From: Fen-1038 sp042408355
GTDB taxonomy: Bacteria > Chloroflexota > Anaerolineae > Anaerolineales > Villigracilaceae
Assembly: GCA_042408355.1 (NCBI GenBank)
Contig: JBHORD010000016.1
Span: 15,956-79,955, forward strand
Reading direction: 5' to 3'
Length of the DNA stretch: 64,000 nt
A program made the translations under genes and the position numbers. Shown piece by piece: positions 34,780-43,835 of the stretch. The notes beneath the pieces are model-generated. The model was given only the letters and a program-made list of their open reading frames with translations, was not told the origin of the DNA and searched no databases. The first letter of the stretch is position 1; each line of letters starts with the position of its first letter.

Positions 34780-35817
34780 TTAGCACCCGCCGATGCCGCC
34801 GAAAGAGGCATTTGGGTCGTTCGGATGATCGTCTTTGAAAGTCACGATTGCGCCGCCGCCCGCCTGGCAAGTTTGCGCGACAGAAGTAATCGAAATGACC
34901 GGGCAGTCTGCCGTAACATTGGAAAGCTGTGAAGCGTCTGCTGTGGAAATCAGCTGGCAGAACGGAGCGAAATACGCCGGGTCTTTGACGACGCATCGGA
35001 AGCCGAGATCGCGCCGATGATCCCCGGGCGAGGCAAAGGAACGAGTGAAGGCAAAGACCTGCCCCGGGCTACTGCGATAACTCGAAGAACGTATCACGCG
35101 CATCCCGCCGGTATCAGGTCCGGTTGGATTCTCAGTCGGACTGCTTTTGTAATACAACGCGTCATACCAATCGGCCACCCATTCGAACACATTGCCTTCC
35201 ATATCGAGCGCGCCGTAATAGCTTTTGCCTTTTGGATATTTGGTCACATCGGTGGATTGTCCGATGCAATTGTTGAAATTCAAAAGGTCGCAGGACGGAT
35301 CATCATTGCCCCACGGATATTGATTTCCATTCGGGCCGCGCGCGGCTTTTTCCCATTGTGCTTCCGTCGGCAAACTGCCGTTGACAAAATTGCAATAGGC
35401 GGCAGCCTGGTCATACGTGACGCCGACCACCGGCTTGTTTTTGGACGCAAAATCGTTGTAGCCCAAATTATCAATTTGATTCGGCGGCGTGCATTGTCCC
35501 TGCGCAACACAGAACGAGTATTGCTGGTTTGTAACCTTGTTGGCATAAATCCAATAATCGCTCAACGTAACGGTATGTTGATAATTATCCGTGCCGCTGT
35601 CGCCCATGATGAACGGACCGGCCGGAACGGCAACAAGCAACGCGCCGTCAATGTATGTCATGCTCGACCCAACTTGCACTGGAGCGGATAAGCGAAGCGG
35701 AGCCAGCGTCGGCGTGGGCGGGATGCGCGTGGGCGTCGGCGGAACCGGAGTCGAAGCGGGCGCGCAGGCAGTCAGCGCCAACATAAACGCCAAAATGAAC
35801 AGATTGAATTTTTGCAT
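34780..35817 (-). CDS. SUMF1-domain lipoprotein, truncated by an in-frame TAA
   Basis: 345 residues. Lipobox LTAC (Cys18), Thr-Pro stalk, SUMF1 domain (AVPAGPFIMGDSGTDNY, PVVGVTYDQAAAYCNFVNGSLPTEAQWEKAARG, YPWGNDDPSCDLLNF, DMEGNVFEWVADWYD, RVIRSSSYRS, LGFRCVV), then the start of the Cys-rich part, cut after GGIGGC by TAA. The paralogue at 32428 has no stop at the equivalent place. The SUMF1 domain itself is complete, so the product may be functional without its tail. The ATG at 35817 is chosen: TATAAT (35825-35830) ends 7 nt upstream, a leaderless arrangement; a longer frame upstream lacks support. Confidence 0.82.
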   Translation of the reverse strand: MQKFNLFILAFMLALTACAPASTPVPPTPTRIPPTPTLAPLRLSAPVQVGSSMTYIDGALLVAVPAGPFIMGDSGTDNYQHTVTLSDYWIYANKVTNQQYSFCVAQGQCTPPNQIDNLGYNDFASKNKPVVGVTYDQAAAYCNFVNGSLPTEAQWEKAARGPNGNQYPWGNDDPSCDLLNFNNCIGQSTDVTKYPKGKSYYGALDMEGNVFEWVADWYDALYYKSSPTENPTGPDTGGMRVIRSSSYRSSPGQVFAFTRSFASPGDHRRDLGFRCVVKDPAYFAPFCQLISTADASQLSNVTADCPVISITSVAQTCQAGGGAIVTFKDDHPNDPNASFGGIGGC

Positions 35818-35995
35818 CGAAAGAATTATATCCCGCGCCCAGCGCATCCACGAAAAGGGCAAACGGCGCGATCTGATTCTCAGATTTTAACCATAAAGGC
35901 TTGCGCTGACTGGCGAGGCCGTGTCGAAGTGACACGAAGGTCACGAAGGAAAACCGCAATTGTGATCCCCGGCAAAAACAGAATTCTTCTTATAC

Positions 35996-36027
35996 AAAGG
36001 CTTCCGAAGTTTCCTTCGGAAGCCTTT
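35996..36027 (-). terminator. Terminator of the PPDK gene
   Basis: Perfect 14-bp inverted repeat AAAGGCTTCCGAAG/CTTCGGAAGCCTTT with a 4-base loop, 8 nt after the PPDK stop. The following T-run is weak. Confidence 0.75.
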
Positions 36028-36035
36028 GCGTTTTG

Positions 36036-38882
36036 TTACTTTCTCTTCGCGGTCTTTGCTTTTGCTTTCCTTACCGTTTTCTTTGCAACAGCTTTCTTGT
36101 TCGGCGCCGCTTTCTTTGTCTTAACCGTTGCCGCCTTGCGGCCACTCGCCGCATATTTCAACGCCACATGCGCGGCGGCGAGGCGGGCAATCGGCACGCG
36201 GAACGGCGAGCAGGAAACGTAATTATTGCCGATGATGTGGCACCACTCAATTGATTCGGGGTCGCCGCCGTGTTCGCCGCAAATTCCAACTTCGAGTTCG
36301 GGACGCGTCGAGCGGCCATCTTCAATAGCCATTCGCATTAAGCGCCCAACGCCATCGCGATCCAAAGTCTGAAACGGATTCTTCGGCAAGATGCCCTGCT
36401 CCACGTACGTCACAAGGAAGTTGCGCTCGGCGTCATCGCGCGAATAACCGAAGGTCATTTGCGTCAAGTCGTTCGTTCCAAACGAGAAGAACTGCGCATG
36501 GGTCGCAATCTCCGCCGCCGTAACTGCCGCGCGCGGGATTTCGATCATCGTGCCAAACTTGTAGTCGAAGTGGACGCCTTTCTCCTGCATCACCGTCGAA
36601 GCGATCCGTTCGAGCCGCGGTTGAATCCATTCCAGTTCCTTCACTGTTCCCGTCAACGGAATCATCACTTCGGGTTTGACCACGATGCCGCGCAAAGTGC
36701 AATCCGCCGCGGCTTCGAAAATGGCGCGCACCTGCATCTCCACGATCTCAGGCATCTCGATGCTCAATCGCACACCGCGCAAGCCCATCATCGGGTTCGA
36801 TTCGTGCATTTCCCGAACAGCCTTGAGCAAACGTTCTTTTTCCGCCAGTCCCTCCGTCTCGCCTTTGACTCGCATTGTGATCACTTCTTCGAGCAACGTC
36901 TCTTCAGACGGCATGAATTCATGCAATGGCGGGTCAATCAAGCGGATGATGACCGGATAGCCGTCCATCGCTTCGAACAAGCCGTCGAAATCCTTGCGCT
37001 GATACGGCAGAAGTTCGTTCAACGCCTTCGTGCGCTCTTCGCTGGATTCGGCGAGGATCATGCGCTGGACAATGGGCAGGCGTTCCGGTTCGAAGAACAT
37101 GTGCTCGGTTCGGCACAGACCGATTCCGACCGCGCCGTACGAACGGGCGCGGCGCGCGTCCTTTGGATAATCCGCGTTCGCCCAAACTTGAAGCCCGCGC
37201 GTGGGCCAGCCTTTGGGCGCACTGCGAATATCCTCGCGGGCAGCAATTTCATCAGCCCATTGAAGCAAAGTCATCAATTCGGTTTGTTCTTCGAGCGAGG
37301 GTGCGGTCATCGGGATCTTGCCAATGAAGACGTTGCCGGTCGTGCCGTCCACAGAAATCCAATCGCCTTCCTTGACCGTCTTTTGATCCGCTGTCATCAT
37401 GCGCTTCTCAAGGTCAATTTTGATCATCGAAGCGCCCACCACGCACGGGATGCCAAATTGACGCGCCACCACTGCCGCATGCGATGTCGCGCCGCCCTCG
37501 CTGGTCAGCACGCCTTTAGCGGCGATCATGCCATGCACATCGTCCGGCTTGGTAAACGGGCGCACCATGATGACATCCTGCTTGTGTTCCTTTGCCATCT
37601 TCTCGGCGGTATCCGCATCGAAATAGACTTGTCCGACGGCCGCGCCCGGCGAAGCGTTCACGCCCCTGGCAAACAACGTGCCGTCTTTCTCGGAATTCTT
37701 CAGGGCTTGCGAATCAAACTGCGGATGAAGCAAAGCGTCCACCTGGTCCGGGGTGACGCGTTGGACAGCCTGCTCTTTTGTGATGAGTCCCTCCTTCACC
37801 ATATCCACCGCGATCTTGACCGCGGCTTTCGCCGTCCGCTTGCCAACACGCGTTTGGAGCATCCACAACTTGCCGCGTTCGATGGTGAACTCCACATCCT
37901 GCATATCCTTGTAATGCTTCTCAAGTTTGGAGGTGATGTCCATGAACTGTTTGTAAACATCGGGCATCCTGGTTTTGAGATTCTCGATCGGGTCCGTATT
38001 GCGAATACCAGCCACCACATCCTCGCCCTGCGCGTTGAGCAAATACTCGCCCATCATCTTTTTCTCGCCCGTGGAGGGGTTGCGCGTGAAAGCCACGCCG
38101 GTGCCTGAGTCATCGCCCATGTTGCCGAAGACCATCGTCACGATATTGACCGCCGTGCCGAGATTATGAGGAATGTGTTCATGATTTCGATAATCAATGG
38201 CGCGCTTGCCGTTCCAGGATTTGAAGACCGCCTCGGTTGCCAGTTCAAGCTGTTTATATGGATCCTGCGGAAAATCGAATCCTTTATGTTTTTTGACCGC
38301 CTCGCGGAAAATGCGAACCATTTCCTTCCAATCGTCGGCAGTCATTTCAACATCGAGCTTGTAACCTTTTCTGGTCTTGTATTCCTTGAGCGGCTCTTCG
38401 AACGCCTCGTCGGGAATTCCCAGCACAACACTCCCAAACATTTCGATCAAGCGCCGGTACGAATCATAGACGAAGCGCGGGTTGCCCGTCGACTCTGCCA
38501 GCCCTTCCGCAGTTTCATCGGTCAAACCGATATTCAACACCGTGTCCATCATGCCCGGCATGGAAAACTTCGCGCCGGAGCGGCAGGAAACCAGCAGCGG
38601 ATTCTTCGGATCGCCGAACTTCCTGCCGGCTTTCTTCTCGACCTCCTTCAACGCTTTCAGTTCTTGTTCCCACATCCCTGCCGGAAACTTGCCCAAACGT
38701 TGATACTCATTGCATGCCTCGGTTGTAATCGTGAAAAACGGAGGCACAGGCACGCCTGCGCGTGTCATGTCGAATAAGCCCGCTCCTTTACCTCCTACAA
38801 GAGCCTTTACATCATCCCAATTGCCGCCAGCAGCCTTTTCCACATCCTTGAACTCATCGAATAAGTAAACCCATTTTTTCAT
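36036..38882 (-). CDS. ppdK: Pyruvate, phosphate dikinase with Lys/Ala-rich C-terminal tail
   Basis: 948 residues, about 70 more than usual. It interconverts pyruvate + ATP + Pi and PEP + AMP + PPi. N-terminal ATP-grasp (GGKGAGLFDM, LLVSCRSGAKFSMPGMMDT), central phospho-His domain (GVLTSEGGATSHAAVVARQFGIPCVVG) and C-terminal TIM barrel (GLCRTEHMFF, NPMMGLRGVRL, FSFGTNDLTQ, catalytic Cys in VGICGEHGGDP) are complete. After YAASG the last ~38 residues are almost only Lys, Ala, Thr and Arg (KKAAPNKKAVAKKTVRKAK...), unrelated to the enzyme and like the Fhs and L21 tails. AGGAGG lies 6 nt before the ATG. Confidence 0.96.
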   Translation of the reverse strand: MKKWVYLFDEFKDVEKAAGGNWDDVKALVGGKGAGLFDMTRAGVPVPPFFTITTEACNEYQRLGKFPAGMWEQELKALKEVEKKAGRKFGDPKNPLLVSCRSGAKFSMPGMMDTVLNIGLTDETAEGLAESTGNPRFVYDSYRRLIEMFGSVVLGIPDEAFEEPLKEYKTRKGYKLDVEMTADDWKEMVRIFREAVKKHKGFDFPQDPYKQLELATEAVFKSWNGKRAIDYRNHEHIPHNLGTAVNIVTMVFGNMGDDSGTGVAFTRNPSTGEKKMMGEYLLNAQGEDVVAGIRNTDPIENLKTRMPDVYKQFMDITSKLEKHYKDMQDVEFTIERGKLWMLQTRVGKRTAKAAVKIAVDMVKEGLITKEQAVQRVTPDQVDALLHPQFDSQALKNSEKDGTLFARGVNASPGAAVGQVYFDADTAEKMAKEHKQDVIMVRPFTKPDDVHGMIAAKGVLTSEGGATSHAAVVARQFGIPCVVGASMIKIDLEKRMMTADQKTVKEGDWISVDGTTGNVFIGKIPMTAPSLEEQTELMTLLQWADEIAAREDIRSAPKGWPTRGLQVWANADYPKDARRARSYGAVGIGLCRTEHMFFEPERLPIVQRMILAESSEERTKALNELLPYQRKDFDGLFEAMDGYPVIIRLIDPPLHEFMPSEETLLEEVITMRVKGETEGLAEKERLLKAVREMHESNPMMGLRGVRLSIEMPEIVEMQVRAIFEAAADCTLRGIVVKPEVMIPLTGTVKELEWIQPRLERIASTVMQEKGVHFDYKFGTMIEIPRAAVTAAEIATHAQFFSFGTNDLTQMTFGYSRDDAERNFLVTYVEQGILPKNPFQTLDRDGVGRLMRMAIEDGRSTRPELEVGICGEHGGDPESIEWCHIIGNNYVSCSPFRVPIARLAAAHVALKYAASGRKAATVKTKKAAPNKKAVAKKTVRKAKAKTAKRK

Positions 38883-39040
38883 TCGAGCCTCCTAAGCTTC
38901 GAGATATCCATGTTAAGCCGGAAAGTATTCTACCAAAAATAAATCTTTTCACATATGACAAATATCACCTTCCAGCCAGCCCAATCTGTAAATAACTTGC
39001 AAAGTTCAAAGAGCCATATATCAATATAATAAAACCAACC

Positions 39041-39466
39041 ATGAAAACAAGCATTTTGGCAATTGACGACGATCCCGCAATCACCGACCTTCTCTCGATC
39101 ATCTTGCGGACACACAATTTCGATGTAATGGTCTCCAACAGCGGCCAAGAGGCCATCCAGATTATTAAGGAAAAGACTCCACAATTGGTCTTGCTCGATC
39201 TGATGATGCCGCACATGGACGGCTGGCAAATCTGCAAAGCTGTGCGGGCTTTCAGCAATGTGCCGATTTTGATTCTTTCCGCCCTCGACGATCCTTCCAT
39301 TGTGGCAAGCATCCTCGATGCCGGAGCAGACGATTACCTCGTCAAGCCGGTGCCAAGCGCCGTGCTGGTGGCGCATTTGAACAAACTTGTGCGGAGGACG
39401 GGAACCCTTCTTTCATCCACGGAGGAAAATGCCTGGCATCCGCACACTCACCCACTTACACCCTGA
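39041..39466 (+). CDS. Single-domain response regulator (CheY-like)
   Basis: 141 residues. Receiver domain 3-118 with acidic pocket Asp9-Asp11, phospho-acceptor Asp53 (LVLLDLMMP), Ser80 and Lys102 in YLVKP. No output domain; a short His/Pro-ended tail follows. No histidine kinase is adjacent, so the partner is unknown. TATAAT (39025-39030) ends 10 nt before the ATG and no ribosome site is visible, so the mRNA has almost no leader. Divergent from the PPDK gene; followed by a bidirectional terminator. Confidence 0.9.
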   Translation: MKTSILAIDDDPAITDLLSIILRTHNFDVMVSNSGQEAIQIIKEKTPQLVLLDLMMPHMDGWQICKAVRAFSNVPILILSALDDPSIVASILDAGADDYLVKPVPSAVLVAHLNKLVRRTGTLLSSTEENAWHPHTHPLTP

Positions 39467-39476
39467 CGCCTCAAAA

Positions 39477-39502
39477 AACGGGACCCGGAAACGGATCCCG
39501 TT
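39477..39502. terminator. Bidirectional terminator
   Basis: AACGGGACCCG/CGGATCCCGTT (one mismatch, 4-base loop) with an A-run on the left and TTTT on the right, between the response regulator (+) and the hydrolase (-). Confidence 0.85.
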
Positions 39503-39514
39503 TTCAATTCGCTT

Positions 39515-40291
39515 CTACCCTTTGGCCCCCACAAAAAATTTCAGCGCATCCGCCACCGCCTGTGGATTCTCCATCATTGGCATGTGACCCAGCCCGGGCA
39601 ATTCGACATAATAAGCGGAGGGCAACGCGGCTTTCATCTCGCGTCCGCGCTCGACGGGAATCAACGCGTCCGCATCGCCGTGGACGATCAAAACCGGAAA
39701 ATTAAACTTTGCAAAAATGCCGCTCGAATCAGGCCGTTCAGCCATTGCCTTCAAAGAGCCAATCACACCCCCCGCTTTTTGTTTCCTCATTAACTCACGA
39801 ACAAAAGATTGAATGCGCGCCTCTGCCGTGAGCATTGGCGTCAATGCGTCGGCAACCACACCGACGCCTTTTTCGGCAACCTCCGCCGCAGATTTATAAC
39901 GGCCCTCCTTGCGATCCGGCGCATCGGCAAGCATCTGTGAAGAAATCATCCCCAGCCCGCGTACGCGTTCGGGATAGGCGCCGGCAAACGCCAGCGAGAC
40001 ATATCCGCCCATCGAATGTCCGGCGATGAATGCGCTTTCGATTTTCAAGTGATCCAATAAACCGGCCATATCCGATGCCACGTCGGCCATCGTGTAAACG
40101 GACTCAACTGCATCTGACCCTCCCAACCCGCGCAGATCGGGCAGAATGAGATCGAAATCGTTTTCGAGAAGCGGAACAATTTCATTCCACGTGGTGTGAT
40201 CGAGCGGATAGCCATGAATTAAAACCAGCGGCGCGCCCCTGCCGTGCCGCTCATAAGCCAGGTTGATTCCATTGACTTTTACATTTTTCAT
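39515..40291 (-). CDS. Alpha/beta-fold hydrolase
   Basis: About 258 residues. Oxyanion motif LVLIHGYPLDHTTW, nucleophile elbow GHSMGG (Ser near residue 95), acid in VLIVHGDADALIP and catalytic His in LPGLGHMPMMENP. It resembles 3-oxoadipate enol-lactonase/BioH-like esterases; substrate unknown. The ATG at 40291 has GGAG 6 nt upstream and begins 3 nt before the stop of the exonuclease gene, so the two are coupled. Last gene of the minus-strand set tdk-hpt-cca-exonuclease-hydrolase. Confidence 0.88.
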   Translation of the reverse strand: MKNVKVNGINLAYERHGRGAPLVLIHGYPLDHTTWNEIVPLLENDFDLILPDLRGLGGSDAVESVYTMADVASDMAGLLDHLKIESAFIAGHSMGGYVSLAFAGAYPERVRGLGMISSQMLADAPDRKEGRYKSAAEVAEKGVGVVADALTPMLTAEARIQSFVRELMRKQKAGGVIGSLKAMAERPDSSGIFAKFNFPVLIVHGDADALIPVERGREMKAALPSAYYVELPGLGHMPMMENPQAVADALKFFVGAKG

Positions 40292-40293
40292 TC

Positions 40294-40827
40294 TCATCTC
40301 CAATTCACGGCTACCTTCAATTTGCTTCCCAATTTGCTGTAATAATAAACAAAACCATTATCGCGCCCAAACTCGTAAACGCGGCGCGTGATATCCACAT
40401 CGGCTTTGCAGTATTCGGCGACTTTATCTTTCTCGCCATTGCGAAACCATTCCACCGATTGAACGCCGTCGGCGGTTTTTGCCGCGCCGAGACAAGCCTT
40501 CGCCAGCGAGTCGAGAGAAAGCCGAAAGCCGAGAGTCCGGCTGAGGTCGAGCATCAAGTCCAAAGTCCGGAGCGAGGCGAAATTGAACGACGGCACATAC
40601 GGGCGCAAGACTTCATAATCGAATTCACGGATATTGAAGCCGATCACTTTATCCGCCGATTTCAGTTCGTCCACCAGCGCCTGGGCGTCGCGTTCCCAAT
40701 AAACGCTGAAATCATTTTTGTCCGTCGAAAAAGTGACGCCGCACGCCAACAGCAACCTGCTGGCGTCGCGCCCGCCGACTTCCTGGAACAACTTTTGCGT
40801 TTCGAGATCGAAGAAGACCAGATTCAC
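40294..40827 (-). CDS. Predicted 3'-5' exonuclease (RNase H-like, YprB type)
   Basis: About 177 residues of the DnaQ-like fold: motif I VFFDLETQKLF, motif II GFNIREFDYEVLRPY, motif III YCKADVDITRRVYEFG provide the acidic metal ligands. Small members of this group are uncharacterised; some accompany helicases. The GTG at 40827 has GGAGGAG 8 nt upstream and overlaps the stop of the CCA-adding enzyme gene (GTGA). The context next to a tRNA 3'-end enzyme suggests RNA 3' processing, which is inference. Confidence 0.75.
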   Translation of the reverse strand: MNLVFFDLETQKLFQEVGGRDASRLLLACGVTFSTDKNDFSVYWERDAQALVDELKSADKVIGFNIREFDYEVLRPYVPSFNFASLRTLDLMLDLSRTLGFRLSLDSLAKACLGAAKTADGVQSVEWFRNGEKDKVAEYCKADVDITRRVYEFGRDNGFVYYYSKLGSKLKVAVNWR

Positions 40828-42524
40828 TTTTGATTCTCCTCCAGCCACCCGCGGCCAAACGCCAGCGCCTCTTCGCGCGTGGACACTTTGCCGGTTGCCT
40901 GCGCCTCGCGAATCGCCTCAAGCACCTCGCCGATGATCGGACCTGGTTCGAGTTTGTATTCGTTGATCACATCCAGTCCGTTTACAAGATGCGGCGGCGC
41001 GACCGTTTCCTGCGGCCGCTCCCAATAATTTTCGAGAAGGAGCCGGGCAATATCGAGCGCGGTGGACCACGTTTCCTGAGTCAGCGTGTGGCCGCGCGTG
41101 CCGCGCAAATCGGCGAGACCCAGCAGGACAAGGTCAACGCCGCCTTCGCCCGCGTCGCGGAAGAAACGATAAATCGCTTTGCGCGATGGTTCCTGCTTCT
41201 CGCCTTCCATGCGGCTGGAGAAAGCGTGGAAGCGCATGTGATTTTCGATGATGATTTTCAAGCGCTCAATTTCGGCATTGCTGAGATTAAATGCCCGGGC
41301 GCGTTCGGACGCGCTCCGCGCCCCGATTTGATCGTGATCGAAGAAGCGAATGCGCCCCGCCTCGTCCACTGACTTTGTAGCGGGCTTGGAAATGTCATGA
41401 TAGAGCGCGGCGAAGAATAAAAGCGCGCGCATTGAGCGATCAGGATTCAGCGGTTTGGAAAAATGCGCGGCGAACCGTTCGCGGTAGCGTCCGAGGCGTA
41501 AGGACAGCAAGCCGGCGTACAAATCATTGGCTTCAGGGTCTCCGGTCCCCTGTCCCTGATCCCCCGTAAAGGGAGAGGGAATAAGAGATGAGGGAACGAG
41601 CGCGGCCAGGATTCCTTCAAGATGCTGTATCACACTTAACGTATGTTCCCACACATCGCTCACATGCGGCGCGGATTGTTCGACGCCCTTCATGGCAGAC
41701 ACTTCGGGAAGCAAATATGGAAACACGCCCAACATTTCCAGGGCGCGCAAAGACGCCGCCGGGCGCGGCCCTTCGAGGATTTTGAACAATTCGTCGCGCT
41801 GACGTTCGGGGGAAATGTTGGACAATAAATTGACGGCGCGTTTCATCGCGGCGCGGGTCGCCGTCTCGATTTTGAATTCAAGGGCGGCGGCAAAACGCAC
41901 GGCGCGCAAAATGCGAATCGAATCATCGCGGAACGACGTGCCGGAGCAGGCGCGAATCAATTTGGCGCGCAAATCCGCCGCGCCATTGAGCGGGTCGAGA
42001 ATCGCCTTTTGACGCGGATCGAACGCAATGGCGTTAATGGTGAAGTCGCGGCCGCGCAGGTCAGTGTCCAGATCGGAGCCGCGGAACGCCGAGAAATCCA
42101 AAATGTCGCGCGACCCGCCTTCCGCCGGGGCGATGAGGCGGGCAATGTCAAAAGACTCGTCCATCACGTAAAAGTCGGCGTTCAAAATCGCGGCCGCGCG
42201 CCGGGCAACCGCAATCGCATCTTTGGGAATCGCCAGATCCAAATCATGCGAGACGCGTCCCAGCAAAGCGTCGCGCACCGCGCCGCCAACCAAATACATT
42301 TCCTGATCGGGCAGCGCCGCGCACAAACGTTCAAGCAGGGGCGAAAAGGCAAAAGAAGATTCGAGAGGCATATAAATAATTTCGGGTTTTTCTTTGTGGC
42401 GGCTTTTCTGCGCGGCGATCAAAGCCTGTTCAGGCGTGCCGCCGTGAGCGACGACGCGTCCCTGCAAACGGGCGACCCAGCGGCCGGCGTATGGAGAAGC
42501 ATTCTGCGATTTCTTTTCGGTCAA
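40824..42524 (-). CDS. CCA-adding/poly(A)-polymerase-type nucleotidyltransferase with DUF5678-like N-terminus and HD domain
   Basis: 566 residues. Residues 12-54 (YAGRWVARLQGRVVAHGGTPEQALIAA) look like DUF5678, a small domain rarely fused to this family. Then the class II nucleotidyltransferase head YLVGGAVRDALLGRVSHDLDLA, the RDFTINAIAFD and RILRAVRFAAALEF blocks, and a C-terminal HD domain (LYHDISKP). It repairs or adds the CCA end of tRNAs, or adds A tails. The TTG at 42524 after GGGGGCGGC is the only candidate start, moderately sure. Around residue 305-330 there is a low-complexity insertion (SLIPSPFTGDQGQGTGD) between the two halves. Confidence 0.88.
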   Translation of the reverse strand: MTEKKSQNASPYAGRWVARLQGRVVAHGGTPEQALIAAQKSRHKEKPEIIYMPLESSFAFSPLLERLCAALPDQEMYLVGGAVRDALLGRVSHDLDLAIPKDAIAVARRAAAILNADFYVMDESFDIARLIAPAEGGSRDILDFSAFRGSDLDTDLRGRDFTINAIAFDPRQKAILDPLNGAADLRAKLIRACSGTSFRDDSIRILRAVRFAAALEFKIETATRAAMKRAVNLLSNISPERQRDELFKILEGPRPAASLRALEMLGVFPYLLPEVSAMKGVEQSAPHVSDVWEHTLSVIQHLEGILAALVPSSLIPSPFTGDQGQGTGDPEANDLYAGLLSLRLGRYRERFAAHFSKPLNPDRSMRALLFFAALYHDISKPATKSVDEAGRIRFFDHDQIGARSASERARAFNLSNAEIERLKIIIENHMRFHAFSSRMEGEKQEPSRKAIYRFFRDAGEGGVDLVLLGLADLRGTRGHTLTQETWSTALDIARLLLENYWERPQETVAPPHLVNGLDVINEYKLEPGPIIGEVLEAIREAQATGKVSTREEALAFGRGWLEENQK

Positions 42525-42545
42525 GCCGCCCCCGGATTTCGAAAA

Positions 42546-43103
42546 TCAACCGGCGTTGTACTTCTCCAAATCCACAACACCGACGAACGGCAGGTTGCGG
42601 TAGTATTCATCGAGGTCCAGGCCATAGCCAAAAACGAACTTGTTCGGAATTGTGAAGCCGCGATAATGAATTGGAACCACAGCTTCGCGGCGTTCGGCCT
42701 TATCGAGCAACGCGCAGACTTTCAAGCTGGCGGGCTGGCGCGTCTCCAACATGCCCAACACAGAAGCAATCGTATTGCCGCTGTCCACAATATCTTCGAC
42801 CAGCAAAACGTCTTTGCCCTTGATGTTCATTTGCAGGTCAAATGTGACGCGCACGTTGCCATTCGACTCGCGCTTGCCCGCGCCGTACGATGAAACTGCC
42901 ATGAAGTCCATCATGTGCGGGACCGTGATGTGACGGCTCAAATCCACCATGAACGGAACGCCGCCGCGCAGGATGCAGATGAGCAAAAGATTGTCGTTGC
43001 CTTGATAATCCGCGCTAATCTGCGCGCCCAGTTCGGCGACGCGCTTCTGCAGAGTTTCTTCGTCAATCAGGATTTCGGATAAAAGTTCTTTATAGTCTTG
43101 CAT
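42546..43103 (-). CDS. hpt: Hypoxanthine phosphoribosyltransferase
   Basis: About 185 residues. The PRPP motif VLLVEDIVDSGNT, the flexible-loop region MAVSSYGAG and LLICILRGGVPFMVDLSRH are typical of bacterial Hpt. It salvages hypoxanthine and guanine to IMP and GMP. The ATG at 43103 is taken; a TTG 24 nt upstream is in frame but unsupported. It lies between tdk and the CCA-adding enzyme in a salvage/RNA cluster. Confidence 0.95.
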   Translation of the reverse strand: MQDYKELLSEILIDEETLQKRVAELGAQISADYQGNDNLLLICILRGGVPFMVDLSRHITVPHMMDFMAVSSYGAGKRESNGNVRVTFDLQMNIKGKDVLLVEDIVDSGNTIASVLGMLETRQPASLKVCALLDKAERREAVVPIHYRGFTIPNKFVFGYGLDLDEYYRNLPFVGVVDLEKYNAG

Positions 43104-43155
43104 TTTCAAATCTCGTAAGTCGGACAAGTCTTACAAAGCCGGTATCTCAGACTTG

Positions 43156-43725
43156 CTACCGCGGGACTTCGTGATGAATGCGGCAGCGCGCCTCATACAA
43201 CTCCGACGCGCCGACGATCACCACCGGGTCATCATAGCGCGCCGGTTTTCCATTGACAAGTCTTTGCGTGCGCGAAGCTTCATCGCCGCAGACCATGCAG
43301 ATGGCGTGAAGCTTGTCCACGCGTTCCGCCTTCGACATCAGTATCGGCATCGGTCCAAAGGGCTCACCGCGAAAATCCATGTCGAGTCCCGCCACCAGCA
43401 CACGGACGCCGCGTTCCGCCAATTGTTGAACCACTTCGATAATGCCGTCATCCATGAACTGCGCCTCATCAATGCCAACAACCGTTGTATCCGGCTCCAA
43501 TTTGGTTTTGATCTCGGCGGAGTTTTCGATAGGCATGGCGTCGAAGTCCGCGCCGGCGTGCGAGGTGACCTTTTCGACCGCGTAGCGAACGTCAATGGCG
43601 GGCTTGAAGACCTGCACCTTTTGTTTTGCAATCTTGGCGCGAACAAGGCGGCGGATCAATTCGTCCGTCTTGCCGCTGAACATCGAACCGCAGATGACTT
43701 CGATCGAGCCGTGTGTGTGACGCAT
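43156..43725 (-). CDS. tdk: Thymidine kinase (type II)
   Basis: 189 residues. Walker A GSMFSGKTDELIRRL, DEAQFMDDGIIEVV (Walker B and the catalytic Glu), the lasso Cys CMVCGDEAS and the C-terminal RC form the zinc site of type II thymidine kinases. It phosphorylates thymidine to dTMP. First gene of a run with hpt. The region just upstream (43736-43825) contains a low-complexity inverted element. Confidence 0.96.
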   Translation of the reverse strand: MRHTHGSIEVICGSMFSGKTDELIRRLVRAKIAKQKVQVFKPAIDVRYAVEKVTSHAGADFDAMPIENSAEIKTKLEPDTTVVGIDEAQFMDDGIIEVVQQLAERGVRVLVAGLDMDFRGEPFGPMPILMSKAERVDKLHAICMVCGDEASRTQRLVNGKPARYDDPVVIVGASELYEARCRIHHEVPR

Positions 43726-43835
43726 GGAGGACCTCGCCCGGCCCCTCCCGCCCTAAGGGCGTCCTCCGCTTCCTCTGCGAGAGGGAAGCAGAGGAGCAGG
43801 ACAAGGATGGGAGAGGTCAAATAAAATCATCAAAA

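Noticed and set aside
34780..34782. Selenocysteine or pyrrolysine recoding at the split SUMF1 gene
   Set aside because: The stop is TAA, not TGA or TAG.
36459..38108. 549-codon plus-strand frame opposite PPDK
   Set aside because: His/Arg-rich without family features, fully antisense to a conserved enzyme.
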